A DNA stretch of 64,000 nt from Stomorhina lunata. Taxonomy: Eukaryota > Arthropoda > Insecta > Diptera > Rhiniidae. The DNA lies in the NCBI GenBank assembly GCA_933228675.1, contig OW121741.1:36051952-36115951 (forward strand), read 5' to 3'. Both the position numbers and the translations under genes were made by a program. The first letter of the stretch is position 1, and each line of letters opens with the position of its first letter. The notes under the pieces were generated by a model that saw only the letters and a list, made by a program, of their open reading frames with translations, did no database searches and was not told the DNA's origin. Below are positions 11,401 through 23,189 of the stretch, in pieces.

Positions 11401-13548
11401 CAGACTTCTGCAATGAAACATTCTTAATCTCAAATCACAGTAAAATTCTTAAATGGTGTCGATCAGTGCAAAAGAAAAATAGAAAAGAAAGAGAAACGAA
11501 TGAGTATTGCAAAATCAAGTTTGGTGTTACAACTCAATTCGAATAAAGAAAAATGAGAAGAGAATCAAAACATTGTTTGTTTCATTTACAACGTGTGTTT
11601 TTTTCTTTCATGTATATTAAGAGAGTAACACTAAAAATTCTAAAAACAATCTAAGTAAATGAATGACAGTTGCACATTCCCTTCTTTAAGTGATTGATTA
11701 ACTGCTAATTAAAAAACATTTTTTTGTGAAAGAAGTGATTGATTAATTGATAATTTTTTTTTTTTTGTGAAAGAAGTAAAAAATTAAGAGGTTATTATAC
11801 ATATATTTTTAATATTCTGTATTTGCATAATAATAATAATAATAATATTTTGTATTTACAATAAAAATGGTAAATTTTGAAAATTTCCAATAAAAATGGT
11901 AATATTCGAAAATTTTCCGTAAAAATGGTTAATTTTGAAAATTTCACATAAAAATGGTCAATTTTGAAAATTTGCCATAAAAATAATAAATTTTGAAAAT
12001 TTCCGATATAAATGTTAAATTTTGAAAATTTCCGATAAAAAATAGTAAATTTTGAAAATTTTCCATAAAAATGGTAAATTTTGAAAATTTGCAATAAAAA
12101 AAGGGAAATTTTGAAAATTTCCGATTAAAATGGTCAATTTTGAAAATTTGCCATAAAAATGGGAAATTTTGAAAATATCCGATAAAAATGTAAATTTTGA
12201 AAATTTCCCATAAAAATGGTAAATTTTAAAAATTTTCCCATAAAAATGGTAAATTTTGAAAATTTCCCATAAAAATGGTAAATTTTGAAAATTTCACATA
12301 AAAAAGGGAAATTTTCAAAATTTCCGATTAAAATGGTCAATTTTGAAAATTTGCCATAAAAATGGTAAATTTTGAAAATTTCACATAAAAATGGTCAATT
12401 TCGAAAATTTCCCATAAAAGTAGGAAATTTTGAAAATAAGAATGGGAAATTTTAATATTTTCCCAGTTTTATGGGAAATTTCTAAAATTTTCTCATATTA
12501 ATGCGAAAATTCTAAAATTTACCATAAAAATGGGAAATTTTAAAAATAGGAAATTTTAAAACTTTTCCATAAAAATGGAAAAATTGGAAAACTTAAAAGT
12601 TTTCCTTTTTAAAATATCTGTTTTTTAGGATATTTTAAAAATTTCCCATTTTTATTAGAAATTTTAATTTTTTTTCCCATTTCTATGGGAAATTTTCCAT
12701 TTTATTCGAAATTTCAAAAATTTTATTTTTAAAAATTTCCTATTTTTATAAGAAGTTTTAAAAGTTTAAATTTTTGTAAGAAGGTTTCAAAATTTTCAAT
12801 GTTTATGGGAAATTTCCAAAATTTTCCATTTATATAGGATATTTTAAAAATTTCCCTTTTTGATGGGAAATTTTTAAATTTTCCTATTTTTATGGAAAAT
12901 TTTCAAAATTTCCGATTTTATATAAAAAAATAAAATTCCTGCTCTAAAAAATCAATTTTAAAAGATATCGCTCAGAAATTGCTTAAAAAATTTAATCACA
13001 AAATAAAAAGCAGTCATTGCTTGATATAATATTAAATCAAAATAACTGTCACATATTGATTGATATACTAAAACTCAAAGTCTGATAATTTGCAATATAC
13101 ACATTTATAAATAAAAAGTATATTTCATTTTATTATAACTTTAAAAATTAGTAAAGAATTAATTAATTTTAGTTTTTTTAAGAACTTTTAAGTTAAATAA
13201 AAAGAACTTTTAAGTTAAATAAAAAATAAAAATAAGAATGTAAACATTAATTTTATTTTTGTTTCATTTCAACGCAAAAATGTTTATATACCTACAAATG
13301 AACTCGAATGATTCGTGTTAATTCGATATTTTATGAAACAAAACTGTGATTGCTGAAATTGTTTGTTGTCGTGTCGAGTTTTTTACTCTCAACAGTTCTC
13401 TACAGTTCTCTTGTGTGTTTTTTTTAATTTTGTGTCTTTTTTGTTTCTACACGAATTTGATTCGCGTGAACAAAAAGAATAAAGAGTTGAATCTAAAAAA
13501 AAGCGAATGTGTTGAAAAGCTTTTCAAATGTTTTGATGCAGAACTCTG
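11401..13548. mobile_element. Non-autonomous hAT-type element inserted in the LINE
   Basis: This 2148-bp insertion is flanked by an exact 8-bp direct repeat, CTGTTTAG (11393-11400 and 13549-13556), which fits the hAT target pattern nTnnnnAn. The left end starts CAGACTTCTGCAATGAAAC; the right end, reverse complemented, starts CAGAGTTCTGCATCAAAAC. These are imperfect inverted repeats that continue a few bases into ACATT. The LINE reading frame resumes exactly after the second target copy (TDFSKAFDR). No transposase is encoded, and the 74-codon frame at 13346-13570 runs across the boundary and is chance. The interior is mostly an AT-rich tandem array (11866-12915). Confidence 0.85.
11866..12915. 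repeat. ~29-bp AT-rich palindromic tandem array with internal inversion
   Basis: The monomer approximates CATAAAAATGG followed by TAAATTTTGAAAATTTCC, about 29 bp, with many substitutions and small indels. From 11866 to about 12590 the units read AAAATGG. From about 12640 to 12915 they read as the reverse complement (CCATTTTT). The switch lies at a near-palindrome, GGAAAACTT..AAGTTTTCC, near 12587-12606. The array can therefore fold back on itself. It lies wholly inside the hAT element. Confidence 0.85.
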
Positions 13549-13592
13549 CTGTTTAGACGGATTTCAGTAAGGCCTTCGATAGGCCTTCGAAT
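13549..13592 (+). pseudogene. LINE continuation after the hAT insertion
   Basis: After the target duplication the sequence encodes TDFSKAFDR, the conserved RT motif that carries the first catalytic Asp region of Jockey/CR1-type enzymes, in the frame expected from 11400. It then runs into the palindromic repeat block. Possible further LINE remnants near 14105-14160 are too degraded to assign. Confidence 0.75.
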
Positions 13593-13629
13593 GAAAAAAC
13601 TCCATTTTAAATAATAATTTTTGAAGCTT

Positions 13630-14075
13630 AAAATAAAAGTTCGGATAAAACTGTTAAAAAAGGAGTTTTATTTGTCCGTCAAAAAATAAAACTCATTTGA
13701 GGAGTTTTATTTTTCCGTCAAAAAATAAAACTCATTTTATGTAAATAACCGTTTAACAAGTAAAATTGGGACATTAAATTTACTTTTTATATGTTTTACT
13801 ATCATTTTATGAATAAATAAACAAAATATTATTTAAAAAAAAAATGAAAATATGAGTGACGGAAAAAATAAAACCTTTTCAATGAGTTTTATTTTGTGAC
13901 GGAAAAAATAAAACTCCTTAAATGAGTTTTATTTTCAGACGGAAAAAATTAAACTCCTAAAATGAGTTTTATTTTCTGACGGAAAAATAAAACTCCTAAA
14001 ATAAGTTTTATTTTTGGCCGGAAAACTCCCTTTTTAATAGTTTTAAATCAACTTTTATTTTTCCGTTGAAAAATA
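13630..14075. repeat. Palindromic ~39-bp repeats inside a larger foldback
   Basis: Units combine GACGGAAAAAATAAAACTCC and TAAAATGAGTTTTATTTT, so each unit is itself a hairpin. At least four units lie at 13855-14035 and two in mirrored form at 13660-13740. The block edges are also inverted: TAAAACTGTTAAAAAAGGAG on the left and CTCCCTTTTTAATAGTTTTA on the right. It appears to sit within or beside the LINE remnant. Confidence 0.75.
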
Positions 14076-16271
14076 ACCGTTAACTGTTGAATTGGGATCG
14101 TTTTTCGAAGATCACTCAATATTCCTCATAAGCTTGTTAATACGAATCTATTGGTATATGACACTATAGGTGTTTCATGCCTCTAACATGAAGATTTTTT
14201 TGGGGTCACATTTTCTAAAATAACTGTTATTTACGGTCCCTGAAAATAAGTACTGATGGACTCGGTGACGTTTTGGTTTGGGGAAGAAAATTAACATATT
14301 GAGCGTTTAACGAGGAGAATTCTGAGAAATAGATCAGATATATTATCACTAAATGACCACAGGTAAGAATAAGTATCATATACAAGGCGATTACAAACAT
14401 TCCATTCTTATAGCTTTATACAAAACTTTCGATGCGGCAATGATGGCGCATTGTTTGCCATTTCCGTACTGCATAAAATCAACTAACATCTCAAATTGCC
14501 TTTGCTGCTTCTGTAACTTTTTCTGTTTTTCCCTTAAAAATTAAACAGTTTAAATAAAAAATTTATTTTCGCTTACTTACATGATGCGTTTCCTTTGCAT
14601 TTGATATTGTTTTATCGCAAGATATTTCAGCTTAACGAACTATTTTGACATACGCTTTCGAATTACGGAATACGGCGATGCCAGATAGAAAAAAAATAGA
14701 TGCAAAGGGAAAATACGAAAACGCAATAAAGGGTACCAATTCTTCGGTTAGGTACCATTTTTCTTTCACATCGTAATAGAGAGTAACCTCTAGTAGATTT
14801 TAGACTGTAGCTTCTGGTCATTATTCTCAATAAGATAAAAACCTTAGTCTTTAGGAAAAATAAAGATAGGCATTTCGGTCCCAAACGAAAAGGTTTACCA
14901 CTTTGTATATTACGAATATCAGAGCATCCGGCATAATTCGTAGCTAATGTCCGGTAAGAGTGTTTTAAAGGTTTAAAACAACTAATAGGTCATATGATTT
15001 GAAAGTTAACTGGACAGTTTCCAAAAACCACAAAAGAATATTATGAGTACAATAGGGTCTTAAAGGATTACTGACCTTTCTATATCCGATAAATATGTAT
15101 TTCTAAACAAATTGATAGCTCCAAAACAAAGATATATGTTTTTTTTTGTAACATTAGTTAGCCACTCTCTACATTCTTTTAATGATGAATCACAAAGATT
15201 TCCAAAAATAACTCATGGAATAAAGCCCATTTAAAAATTCTCATTTAAAATCCATGGATACTTTAAAGAAACAAACTAATTAACACTTGCTACTTATTTG
15301 CATATGTTCATGTTAGTTTGTTGCATGCAACCATTTTCCAGCACCGGTTTTTCACTTAAACAAAAGCCTAGAACAGCAAAGAATGAATGAATCTTTCTTG
15401 GGTAATTTTAATCTTGTCATTAAATTTTTTTTTTGTTTGCAGTAGGAGAAAGATTTGCATGTTGATAGTTTCGCTATTGAGTCTTTGTATATTTATTTCT
15501 TGGTTCTAACTGGGCTCATGTACCTTGAGCGGAATGGGTGTCTGATGCACGTAAATGGATGACAAAACATTGAAATGTTATGGAGATGTGTATACGTGGT
15601 TAAATTTAAAATTAAGTAGATCCATAAATATCGATTCAGAAAATTGTATATATTTGTTTCTATATCAATAGAAATATGTTCCCACTTATTAAAACCATAC
15701 ATGGAGGACCGGAAAGTTACATTCAAAAAAAATTGTCATCTAGTATGTACCAGGGTTCGAAATTGTATTCAAAGCTTATAAATCTACTTTACCCAAGTCT
15801 CATTGAGTCTAAGTTCTGAAAATACTTTAAATCTTACGAAAAAAAAATTTATTTAAATTGCCTAAATAAATTAAATCTCTCAGCAAGAATTTTATTCAAA
15901 TCAATCGCCATGTCCGCACAAATTTACATAAAATATTTATTTCCAACATTTTTCTTGTAATGACGATTTGCATCCTGAGGCTTTGACAAAAATTGAAAAA
16001 CCTTGAAACGATCATTGACTCTCAAAAGCTTGACTAAGATCAATGATCATGTAAAACATCAATCAAGTAAAAGCTAGTCTGCACTCAAAGACATTGAAAA
16101 TGGACATTCGTAACAAATTTTTAAAGAATTTTTGAATTTATTGCAAAACAATGAAATGAAAATTACTCGTGTTTTAAGGGGAGATTTTAACAATAAATTT
16201 GAAGACCTTATTTTAAAAGTGGATTAAGTCCATTTTTTTCAAATTGAGAATAAAGGTTTTTGCGTTTTAGT
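14076..16271. other. AT-rich sequence without recognised genes
   Basis: Frames at 14353-14544, 14663-14884 and 15493-15726 have no recognisable domains and look like chance. A few bases after 14100 might be LINE remnants. Nothing else can be supported. Confidence 0.45.
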
Positions 16272-17717
16272 GTTTTCCTACAAAAAGTAAATTTTTGAAA
16301 AATTTACTATAAAAAGTAAATTTTTGAAAAATTTACTATAAAAAGTAAATTTTTGAAAAATTTACTATAAAAAGTAAATTTTTGAAAAATTTACTATAAA
16401 AAGTAAATTTTTGAAAAATTTACTATAAAAAGTAAATTTTTGAAAAATTTACTATAAAAAGTAAATTTTTGAAAAATTTACTATAAAAAGTAAATTTTTG
16501 AAAAATTTACTATAAAAAGTAAATTTTTGAAAAATTTACTATAAAAAGTAATTTTTGAAAAATTTACTATAAAAAGTAAATTTTTGAAAAATTTACTATA
16601 AAAAGTAAATTTTTGAAAAATTTACTATAAAAAGTAAATTTTTGAAAAATTTACTATAAAAAGTAAATTTTTAAAAAATTTCCTATAAAAAGTAAATTTT
16701 GGAAAAATTTCCTATAAAAAGTAAATTTTTGAATAATTTCCTATAAAAAGTAAATTTTTGAAAAATATTCTTTAAAAAGTAAATTTTTGAAAATTTTCCT
16801 ATAAAAAATAAATTTTTGAAAAATTTCCTATAAAAAGTAAATTTTTGAAAAATTTCCTATAAAAAGTAAATTTTTGAAAAATTTCCTATAAAAAGTAAAT
16901 TTTTGAAAAAATTCCTATAAAAAGTAAATTTTTGAAAAATTTCCTATAAAAAGTAAATTTTTGAAAAATTTTCTATAAAAAGTAAATTTTTGAAATAAAT
17001 TTCTATAAAAAGTAAATTTTTGAAATAAATTCCTTTAAAAAGTAAATTTTTGAAATAAATTCCTTTAAAAAGTAAATTTTTGAAAAATTTCCTATAAAAA
17101 GTAAATTTTTGAAAAATTTCCTATAAAAAGTAAATTTTTGAAAAATTTCCTATAAAAAGTAAATTTTTGAAAAATTTCCTATAAAAAGTAAATTTTTGAA
17201 GAATTTCCTATAAAAAAGTAAATTTTTGAAAAATTTACTATAAAAAGTAAATTTTTGAAAAATTTCCTATAAAAAGTAAATTTTTGAAAAATTTCCTATT
17301 AAAAGTAAATTTTTGAAATATATTCCTATAAAAAGTAAATTTTTGAAATAAATTCCTATAAAAAGTAAATTTTTGAAAAATTTCCTTTAAAAAGTAAATT
17401 TTTGAAAATTTTCCTATAAAAAGTAAATTTTTGAAAATTTTCCTATAAAATGTAAATTTTTGAAAAATTTCCTATAAAAAGTAAATTTTTGAAAAATTTC
17501 CTATAAAAAGTAAATTTTTGAAATAAATTCCTATAAAAAGTAAATTTTTGAAAAATTTCCCTATAAAAAGTAAATTTTTGAAAATATTCCTATAAAAAGT
17601 AAATTTTTGAAAAATTTCCTTTAAAAAGTAAATTTTTGAAAAATTTCCTATAAAAAGTAAATTTTTGAAAAATTTACTATAAAAAGTATATTTTTAAAAA
17701 ATTTCCTATAAAAAGTC
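16272..17717 (+). repeat. 29-bp palindromic satellite array, forward orientation
   Basis: About 50 tandem copies of a 29-bp monomer: AAAAAGTAAATTTTTG then AAAAATTTACTAT. Each monomer contains a palindrome centred on the G of TTTTTGAAAAA. The first block (16282-16675) is almost perfectly homogeneous. Later units carry TTTCCTAT instead of TTTACTAT, plus other changes. The reverse complement of this monomer makes up the array at 19222-21545. Confidence 0.97.
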
Positions 17718-19221
17718 AATTCTAAGTCGTGTTTGTTTACCAAAAATTGAAGTGAAATTAGGAAAATTTATCCTCGTAGACGAATCGTTTTCCATTATGA
17801 TAATGCAAACTCTAAAATATCTGTTTATACAGGTAATTTTTTGACCAGTGCAAACATCGACTTGATGACTTAATATCCATACATTCCGGACTTGGCAACA
17901 AATGACGTCTTGTTGTTGCCAAATGTCAATAGCAAATGACGAGATCAACGATCAGGTATTTCCATGTTTTGGAGGCGATTTTTTTAAATCACTGTAAACA
18001 AATCAAGTATCACTTGTATATTCAAATGTTGTGAGTAAGTTTATGCTAGAAATGTCAAACTTTATTATGGCAATGACCTTTTTAGCTATTGACAATAGTA
18101 TTGCCAGTTTCAATTATGACAATTATACAATCATTCTTACCCAACACCAGATGATGCTGCATTAGACCACTTATTTGTTGCCTGTTTTCCTAAAGAAATA
18201 TTTTTTCCTGCTTATTCATTCCAGAAAGTAAACCTTGTCCAGTTGGTCACATATAAGCAAATGTCATTTTATATTTTAAGCCTTCACCATTTGTCAGTAT
18301 TTATTAAAGTAATTGGAACAAAACTTCTACTTTCATTAAATTAAACTTAATCCTCAATGAACCGGCAACAAATAACCGAAACGACATCAGGTGTCAAAAT
18401 CTTTTCATGATGATTATGAAGATGGCTTTGCCACAAACTAGTTTTTGTGTTAAAGCTTACATTTTAAAATAAGGATCGTCTAAAGATCGCTACGTAAATA
18501 CTTAATACAATGTTTCTGTATGAATCTCCTGAGGCACTAACTTTGTATAACAGAATTTGCTCATCAAATTCATAAGCGTTTGACTTTTTGAAGTAGAATC
18601 AGTTAAAGCTTTTTTGAAGTAAGACACGAGTAATGAATGGGATCAGTGATTTATTTGCGAATAACCTATATTGAAAGCTATTTATGTAATTTAGAAGAGC
18701 TGAGAAAAAATTTTAAAATCTATCCAAGAATAAGTAGATTTTCCATAAATATTCTGAGTTGTTTTTTTTTAGAATTTCCTCATCGGTTTCCTTAAAACGT
18801 TTTGAAGAAGTTAACATTTTTTACACATTTTTACAATTTCCTAGCGTGCCTAACATTGACAACCAATCGAAGATTAGCCAAGACAGGCTCTAAGAAGCGA
18901 TTGATTAGTATGATTCCATAAATCCTCATTGCGTTTTATGCGGAAAATGTAGACAAGTTATTCTTTGAAACATTAGGAATAACAAGTCTTACGCATTTCT
19001 AAAAATCGCTTTTGTAAAAACCTGAATGTGGAAATTAAATATTTATATAAATAAAAAAATTGTAATTAAATTATTTATTTAAAGGTGGAAAAATGCTATA
19101 AAAAATGGATTAAGATAAGAACACAAGTATTTTTATCTATTACCCAGAATATTTAATTAATAGATGACAGTTAAAGTAACAAATACATTGGAATGAATAA
19201 GTTATTTTTCCATTACATTTC
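17718..19221. other. Spacer between two inverted satellite arrays
   Basis: About 1.5 kb of more complex AT-rich sequence. The minus-strand 80-codon frame at 17706-17948 has no recognised domain. No gene, RNA or transposon terminus was identified. Confidence 0.5.
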
Positions 19222-21545
19222 GAAGTAAATTTTTCAAAAATTTACTTTTTATAGTAAATTTTTCAAAAATTTACTTTTTATAGGAAATTTTTCAAAATAT
19301 TACTTTTTATAGTAAATTTTTCAAAAATTTACTTTTTATAGTAAATTTTATAAAAATTTACTTTTTATAGTAAATTTTTCAAAAATTTACTTTTTATAGT
19401 AAATTTTTCAAAAGTTGACTTTTTATAGTAAATTTTTCAAAAATTTACTTTTTATAGTAAATTTTTCAAAAATTTACTTTTTATAGTAAATTTTTCAAAA
19501 ATTTACTTTTTATAGTAAATTTTTCAAAAATTTACTTTTTATAGGAAATTTTTCAAAATATTACTTTTTATAGTAAATTTTTCAAAAATTTACTTTTTAT
19601 AGTAAATTTTTCAAAAATTTACTTTTTATAGTAAATTTTTCAATAATTTACTTTTTATAGTAAATTTTTCAAAAATCTACTTTTTATAGTAAATTTTTCA
19701 AAAATTTACTTTTTATAGGAAATTTTTCAAAAATTTACTTTTTATAGTAAATTTTTCAAAAAATTTACTTTTTATAGTAACTTTTTCAAAAATTTCCTTT
19801 TTATAGTAAATTTTTCAAAAATTTACTTTTTATAGTAAATTTTTCAAAAATTGACTTTTTATAGTAAATTTTTCAAAAATTTACTTTTTATAGTAAATTT
19901 TTCAAAAATTTACTTTTTATAGTAAATTTTTCAAAAATTTACTTTTTATAGTAAATTTTTCAAAAATTAACTTTTTATAGTAAATTTTATAAAAATTTAC
20001 TTTTTATAGTAAATTTTTCAAAAATTTACTTTTTATAGTAAATTTTTCAAAAGTTGACTTTTTATAGTATATTTTTCCAAAAATTTACTTTTTATAGTAA
20101 ATTTTTCAAAAAATTTACTTTTTATAGTAAATTTTTCAAAAATTTACTTTTTATAGGAAATTTTTCAAAAATTTACTTTTTATAGTAAATTTTTCAAAAA
20201 TTTACTTTTTATAGGAAATTTTTCAAAAATTTACTTTTTATAGGAAATTTTTCAAAAATTTACTTTTTATAGTAAATTTTTCAAAAATTTACTTTTTATA
20301 GGAAATTTTTCAAAAGTTGACTTTTTATAGTAAATTTTTCAAAAGTTGACTTTTTATAGTAAATTTTTCAAAAGTTGACTTTTTATAGTAAATTTTTCAA
20401 AAATTTACTTTTTATAGTAAATTTTTCAAAAATTTACTTTTTATAGTAAATTTTTCAAAAATTTACTTTTTATAGTAAATTTTTCAAAAATTTAGTTTCT
20501 ATAGTAAATTATTCAAAAATTTACTTTTTATAGGAAATTTTTCAAAAATTTACTTTTTATAGGAAATTTTTCAAAAATTTACTTTTTATAGTAAATTTTT
20601 CAAAAATTTACTTTTTATAGTAAATTTTTCAAAAATTTACTTTTTATAGTAAATTTTTCAAAAGTTGACTTTTTATAGTAAATTTTTCAAAAGTTGACTT
20701 TTTATAGTAAATTTTTCAAAAGTTGACTTTTTATAGTAAATTTTTCAAAAGTTGACTTTTTATAGTAAATTTTTCAAAAGTTGACTTTTTATAGTAAATT
20801 TTTCAAAAGTTGACTTTTTATAGTAAATTTTTCAAAAAATTTACTTTTTATAGTAAATTTTTCAAAAAATTTACTTTTTATAGTAAATTTTTCAAAAAAA
20901 TTACTTTTTATAGTAAATTTTTCAAAAAATTTACTTTTTAAAGTAAATTTTTCAAAAATTTACTTTTTAAAGTAAATTTTTCAAAAATTTACTTTTTAAA
21001 GTAAATTTTTCAAAAAATTAACTTTTTCTAGAAAATTTTTCAAAAATTTACTTTTTATAGTAAATTTTTCAAAAATTTTCTTTTTATAGTAAATTTTTCA
21101 AAAATTTTACTTTTTATAGTAAATTTTTCAAAAATTTACTTTTTATAGTAAATTTTTCAAAAATTTACTTTTTATAGTAACTTTTTCAAAAATTTCCTTT
21201 TTATAGTAAATTTTTCAAAAATTTACTTTTTATAGTAAATTTTTCAAAAATTTACTTTTTATAGTAAATTTTTCAAAAATTTTCTTTTTATAGTAAATTT
21301 TTCAAAAATTTTCTTTTTATAGTAAATTTTTCAAAAAATTTACTTTTTATAGTAAATTTTTCAAAAATTTACTTTTTATAGTAAATTTTTCAAAAATTTA
21401 CTTTTTATAGTAAATTTTTCAAACATTTACTTTTTATAGGAAATTTTTCAAAAATTTACTTTTATAGTAAATTTTGCAAAAAATTTTTCAAAAATTTACT
21501 TTTTATAGTAAATTTTTCAAAAATTTACTTTTTATAGTAAAAAAT
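19222..21545 (-). repeat. 29-bp palindromic satellite array, reverse orientation
   Basis: About 80 tandem copies of TAGTAAATTTTTC then AAAAATTTACTTTTTA, the exact reverse complement of the monomer at 16272-17717. A variant reading AAAAGTTGACTTTTTATAG forms runs at 20300-20400 and 20660-20820, showing local amplification. Together with the first array it makes a long inverted repeat with a 1.5 kb loop. Confidence 0.97.
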
Positions 21546-21860
21546 TCTTTTTGTAATCTGTAAAGTAGATAACTTCAAATCTGTTGATCTCACAAAAAAC
21601 TTGTGTTAGCACGACTTAAGGACAATTTTGTTCTTAATCCATTTTTATATTTTTCAATAAAATTGCAGACGTCATTTTTAGTATATGGCAATTAAACTGG
21701 GACAACCTCTTCAAAAATCCAAAATTTTAGAAAGAAATTGCGAAGAAAAATAAAAAGGGATTTTTCAAAAATTATGGGATATTTAACATTTAATTAAAAA
21801 GTTTAGTTTTAGTATATTGCACTAAGATCCCAGTTTATTACAGTTGTTTTATTGTAATAA
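21540..21860. repeat. Dispersed repeat shared with 29545-29985
   Basis: 21755-21860 (TTTTTCAAAAATTATGGGA, TATTGCACTAAGATC) matches 29553-29660. 21545-21640 on the minus strand (CCTTAAGTCGTGCTAACACA) matches 29893-29985 on the plus strand. The two modules are in different relative orientation in the two places, so one copy has been rearranged. Confidence 0.7.
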
Positions 21861-21965
21861 TAATTATTGTAATAATAATTCTGGACGCATTTCGATGGTT
21901 GGTTATTCCATCTTTTCAGGAGAAGTTTCGCTTTTTTTAGGCAAAGCGAAATCCACTCATTATAA

Positions 21966-22090
21966 CTCATTAGCGGGACAGAATAAATACGAATTATTGT
22001 ATCCAACAACCAGTTAAGATGATAATCTTCGCTTTGTATTGTTATTTGTGGGACACAATAATTCGTATTTATTCTGTCTCGCAAATGAGA
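21966..22090. repeat. Short foldback with ~34-bp arms
   Basis: GACAGAATAAATACGAATTA near 21976 is repeated as TAATTCGTATTTATTCTGTC near 22060, extended by CTCATT and CGGG/CGAG on the outside. The loop is about 55 bp. No coding content. Confidence 0.7.
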
Positions 22091-22885
22091 TATACCACAA
22101 AAAGACTAAAAAGTTTAAGTTATTTTTTAAAAAATCTTTATTGAAATTTGACTCTAAAATTCTGAAAAACTGTACAAAGTACATTCAATTTTTTTTGCAG
22201 TTTTAAAGTCTATTTTATTGTTTATGTAAAATATTTTAAAAAATTTAGAAAACTTAAACCCAATTGACCTTTTTTTGCAATTAAACTTATGATATATAGA
22301 AATTTGCCATTTTCGATCGAATTCGATTTTCAGGATTCGTTTATGAATACGTGCTACTTTTAATTTTTGAGATCTAAAGAGAATATATGGGTCTATATAA
22401 CTGCATTTCAGAAAGTTTTGTTATAGGTTCGAAAACACAAAAATTTACTTAAAAATTAGCCAATTTTCGTTTAATGCTGTACGTAGAGTGAATATTGTCT
22501 CGACTTGAAATTTGTTTTAAAATCATCCTAGAGCCCCATTCTTTACGAATATTTAATAAAACATTAACTTTTGATAGAAATTTTCTTTGCAAAAAGCAAA
22601 AAATTTATATCATATTTTTGGGTTCAAAATGCACATTTTCGATCAGCGAAAAATATTTGTCTTTCAAAATTTCTCAACATTAAACGTTTCAAGATATTTA
22701 AGAACGGGTTTCACTGTTTTATTTCCTGAACTGTTGGCTATATGTCAGTATTTTTTAAAAAATTATGAGTTTAATATCGACTGCACAATGGGTCAAAAAC
22801 TAAAACAAGTTAAAGTGAAAAATGATTTTTTTTATTTTTGAAAGGAAATAATTAAAAACTAAAAACCCATAAGAGTTATTAAAGT
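22091..22885 (+). repeat. Dispersed repeat R, copy 1
   Basis: Contains GGATTCGTTTATGAATACGT, ATATATGGGTCTATATAAC, TGCATTTCAGAAAGTT and CAATGGGTCAAAAACTAAAA. The same landmarks occur at 32885-33705 in reverse complement and, in part, at 33925-34305 in forward orientation. No protein is recognised; overlapping frames at 22495-22841 are chance. Confidence 0.75.
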
Positions 22886-23189
22886 GAAATGACATGGTAT
22901 AAGGTGTGAAAAAAACACACAGTGGGGCAAATTTTATGTTTTTGAAAAAACAGCTGGCGGCCGCGGCATTCTTGGGAGGAAAAAACGATGTAAAAAGTAT
23001 GTAAAGAAGTATAAAATTTTAAATAAATATATGTATTTAGCCGTTTTAAATGTTGCCCAAAAATCATATTTTTAACCGCGAACATAAAGTGGAAGATAAT
23101 GAAATTCGAGAACAAATAACACCATTATTTTCACTGATTTACGAACTCTTAAAAAAAGTATGAAACATGAATTTTTCTTTGTAAAAAAC
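22886..23189. other. AT-rich sequence without recognised features
   Basis: Contains a short GC-rich patch (CAGCTGGCGGCCGCGGCATT, 22951-22970) but no gene or RNA that I can support. Confidence 0.4.

Noticed and set aside
11795..12340. Minus-strand frames rich in FKIYHF repeats
   Set aside because: They are translation of the 29-bp AT-rich tandem array.
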